Below are positions 61,873 through 64,000 of a stretch of 64,000 nt of DNA, in pieces. The stretch is from JASGIT01 sp047601665. GTDB lineage: Bacteria > Pseudomonadota > Gammaproteobacteria > Burkholderiales > Burkholderiaceae_C. The notes under the pieces were generated by a model. The model was not told the DNA's origin. It was given only the letters and a program-made list of their open reading frames with translations, and searched no databases. The translations under genes and the position numbers were made by a program. The stretch spans positions 4,092,001 through 4,156,000 of the forward strand of contig JASGIT010000001.1 of assembly GCA_047601665.1 (NCBI GenBank). Reading direction: 5' to 3'. The stretch's first letter is position 1. Every line of letters begins with the position of its first letter.

Positions 61873-63318
61873 ATGAATCATGTGTTGATCGTTGATGACG
61901 ATACCGACTCAGCCACCACCATGCGGGAATTGGTAGGAGGCGATCGTTTTTCCGTAGCAGTCGCCCATACCCTGAGGGATGCGCGCAGGCAAATAGCAAT
62001 GCAGCAGCCCGCCTTGGTGCTGCTTGATCTTCAGCTCCCCGATGGCAGCGGCATGGATCTGTTCTCCGAACCCCGCATCATGGATGAGTCCAAGATCGTC
62101 CTGGTGACGGGCCATGCCAGCCTGGACTCGTCCATCGAAGCCTTCCGGCGAGGCGCCCTCGACTACTTGGTCAAGCCCGTGGGCATTCATAGGCTGGAAG
62201 ACATACTTGCTCGCTTCGCGATGCCGGCACACGACGCTCTCCCTCCGCCAATCCCAGCCGGCATACAGTGGCTCAAGGAGGGTAAATTCGGCCGCCTATG
62301 GGGCAGGTCGCCCGCCATGCAGCAAGTCTATGAGCAGATCAAGCGTGTGGCCGCTACCTCGATCACCGTGCTCATCACGGGTGAAAGCGGAACCGGAAAA
62401 GAACTCGTGGCCCAAACGCTCCACGAACTCAGTCCGCGGCGCTCCAAGCCCTTTCTGGCAGTCAACTGTGGCGCCATTTCCCCGAATCTCATCGAAAGCG
62501 AAATCTTCGGACACGAAAAAGGCAGTTTCACGGGAGCCGAACGCCAGCATCAGGGATTTTTTGAGCGCGCCGCCGGAGGAACGCTGTTCCTCGACGAGGT
62601 GACCGAGATGCCTCTGGAATTGCAGGTCAAGTTACTCCGGGTACTGGAGACAGGCCTCTTCATGCGAGTGGGCTCCACGCAGCCTCAGGAAACCCATGCT
62701 CGCATCATCGCCGCAACCAATCGATCTCCTTTCGATGCTGTAGCTGAGGGCAAGCTGCGAGAAGACCTGCTCTACCGCTTGAACGTCTTCCCCATCGAAC
62801 TGCCCCCTTTGCGCGCAAGGCTGTCGGATGTTCCCCTGCTGGCGACTCACTTTCTCGAGGCTATATCGAAGGACGAGGGCCAGCCTAAACAGTTCAGCAG
62901 TGCGGCACTCCATCAGCTATCAGCGTACCACTGGCCAGGCAATGTGCGTGAACTCCGCAATGCGGTGCAGCGCGCTTATGTGATGGCGACCGACGAGGTG
63001 GTGACCGATGAGTGGCTTCCGCGAGCACAAGGCTCCTGGCCGGATGCCAATGACAGCCACCCTCTCATAGACCAGCCAGTACCCACCCTCGCTCCGGCCG
63101 CCGTATCAGCATCACCTGAACCCACACTGAGCCTTCCCATCGGACTGTCCATGGCGCAGGCTGAGCGGCAGCTCATCGAGGCGACGCTCAAGCAATGTCT
63201 CTATCAGAAGGAGCGCACGGCAGCCGTGCTGGGCATCAGCTTGAAAACCCTCTACAACCGCCTGAAAAGCTACGCCAACAGCGCGCCCGGAAAACCTGGC
63301 CAAGACGCCCCGTACTGA
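61873..63318 (+). CDS. NtrC-type sigma-54 response regulator (481 aa)
   Basis: The receiver domain (residues ~1-115) has the phospho-acceptor Asp52 (LLDLQLPDG) and ends in a K of LVKPVG. The AAA+ domain has Walker A GESGTGKELVAQ, the sigma-54 contact loop GSFTGAER (a Ser variant of the usual GAFTGA) and Walker B GGTLFLDEV. The Fis-type helix-turn-helix at the C-terminus ends in KERTAAVLGISLKTLYNRL. The ATG at 61873 has AAAGG upstream. It is co-directional with the hybrid kinase at 58331 and is its likely cognate output, although a transposase remnant lies between them. Confidence 0.93.
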   Translation: MNHVLIVDDDTDSATTMRELVGGDRFSVAVAHTLRDARRQIAMQQPALVLLDLQLPDGSGMDLFSEPRIMDESKIVLVTGHASLDSSIEAFRRGALDYLVKPVGIHRLEDILARFAMPAHDALPPPIPAGIQWLKEGKFGRLWGRSPAMQQVYEQIKRVAATSITVLITGESGTGKELVAQTLHELSPRRSKPFLAVNCGAISPNLIESEIFGHEKGSFTGAERQHQGFFERAAGGTLFLDEVTEMPLELQVKLLRVLETGLFMRVGSTQPQETHARIIAATNRSPFDAVAEGKLREDLLYRLNVFPIELPPLRARLSDVPLLATHFLEAISKDEGQPKQFSSAALHQLSAYHWPGNVRELRNAVQRAYVMATDEVVTDEWLPRAQGSWPDANDSHPLIDQPVPTLAPAAVSASPEPTLSLPIGLSMAQAERQLIEATLKQCLYQKERTAAVLGISLKTLYNRLKSYANSAPGKPGQDAPY

Positions 63319-63344
63319 AACAAGAGTTCTGCCCATGGCGGGCT

Positions 63345-63674
63345 TCAGCGCAGCGCCTCAGCGGGCCGCGCTGTCAAAGACGTTGATCTAGTAGCGGTTG
63401 ATCGCTCCAGTGCGATGGCCCGCAGATAACCCGCTACCAGTAGCGAAAACGCTTCGTCCCAGGTGGGAGCCGCACCGCTGCAGGCCACCACGATGCCGTC
63501 GAGCCAAATGCCTCCCCAGAGCATCTTTTCGCGCGGCGCAAGCCAATGCGGCTCCAATTCCACGGCCCACCGGCTGTCCATGCAGTGGCGCCAGCTCAGA
63601 AGGGCCTTGTCGCGCGCGAAAGCCGCATGGTCCGCATCCCACCGGCAGCGATCGCCAATGGAATGCTCGTGCAT
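63345..63674 (-). CDS. Unrecognised small protein (109 aa)
   Basis: The ATG at 63674 (MHEHSIGDRCRWDADHAAF) has GAGGAA upstream. The protein is rich in tryptophan and includes HWLAPREKMLWGGIWLDGIV and a C-terminal segment that looks helical. No family is recognised. It is convergent with the NtrC-type gene, 26 bases away. Confidence 0.6.
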   Translation of the reverse strand: MHEHSIGDRCRWDADHAAFARDKALLSWRHCMDSRWAVELEPHWLAPREKMLWGGIWLDGIVVACSGAAPTWDEAFSLLVAGYLRAIALERSTATRSTSLTARPAEALR

Positions 63675-64000
63675 GAGGGCTTCCTCAAAGCGCGTGGAGC
63701 CACAGCGGGCAACGGGATTGAGTATGACGAGATGAAGAACCTTCCTCACACTCACGCCCGGGCACTGAAGGGTCTTCTCTATGCAAGGCAAAGCCAAGGA
63801 CATTGCAGCACGGACGGTCTGGATATCGACGAAATAACTGCAGGGTTTCATGTCCGCCGCAGGGCAATTGGCGCTCCCAGCCAGAAAAACTGCGCCCTGG
63901 CACGCCGCTTACCTGCGCATCGCTTCCGTCTCATGCCCTGACACCCCCCTGCCAGGCAATGTAGAAAAAGCTGCAGCACGATTTTCCGAGTTTCACCGGG
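63675..64000. other. Window end, no gene supported
   Basis: 326 bases to the end of the window. No frame with a clear ribosome site or recognisable product. A gene continuing past the edge cannot be excluded. Confidence 0.4.

Noticed and set aside
1..64000. CRISPR array, prompted by the Cas4-like gene at 35036
   Set aside because: No regularly spaced direct repeats of 25-40 bases and no cas1 or cas2 gene were seen.

Overview
The window looks like a chromosomal segment of a Burkholderiales bacterium, most likely Comamonadaceae. This rests on the very GC-rich backbone, orphan Bug-type solute-binding proteins, DUF1254 paralogues, the cobT/cobQ arrangement, and a short GCGCTGGCAGCTATGAA intergenic repeat that I associate with that family. 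No rRNA or other species-level marker is present, so the genus is left open.

Region 1 (1-12.8 kb) is a metabolic cluster. It holds four DUF1254/DUF1214 proteins (the first cut by the window edge), a large type I sulfatase, a divergent Crp/Fnr regulator, a Bug-type binding protein and two MFS transporters. It reads as uptake and degradation of a sulfated or otherwise esterified organic compound. Region 2 (12.8-18.2 kb) is housekeeping: cobT, a methyltransferase sharing its start site with cobT, cobQ, a class C beta-lactamase-like hydrolase, peptide deformylase, and two identical tRNA-Asn genes in tandem.

Region 3 (18.2-24.9 kb) is visibly AT-richer and starts with a complete tyrosine recombinase beside the tRNA-Asn pair. 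It carries an unrecognised 568-aa protein, a decayed second integrase and a P-loop ATPase resembling the Sll1717 family. It is probably an integrated island, possibly a defence cargo. Region 4 (25-35 kb) is iron acquisition: a Fur paralogue, a DUF3016 protein, a lipid-binding-like/hydrolase fusion, then fecI-fecR-TonB receptor-PepSY protein-small membrane protein, with Fur-box-like palindromes upstream of fur and fecI.

Region 5 (35-39.5 kb) is a minus-strand operon with two tandem copies of an actin-like ParM gene plus a small partner. They are followed, with translational overlaps, by a CFI-box protein and a membrane-anchored Cas4-like PD-(D/E)XK protein. Next to it lies an orphan LexA box in front of the last 82 codons of dnaE2. 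Region 6 (39.6-48 kb) has a two-helix membrane protein, a TonB receptor/MFS/TetR/unknown operon that looks like xenosiderophore uptake, a TauE/SafE permease and a LysR regulator.

Region 7 (48-53.8 kb) is a second mobile-element block: an Integrase_1-type recombinase, a PRTRC-type ParB and an HU-like protein. Region 8 (53.8-57.1 kb) holds a truncated second copy of the PepSY/small-membrane-protein pair, then egtB and egtD for ergothioneine. Region 9 (58.3-64 kb) holds a hybrid histidine kinase, an IS5-like transposase remnant, an NtrC-type response regulator and a small unknown protein. No CRISPR array or rRNA gene was seen.
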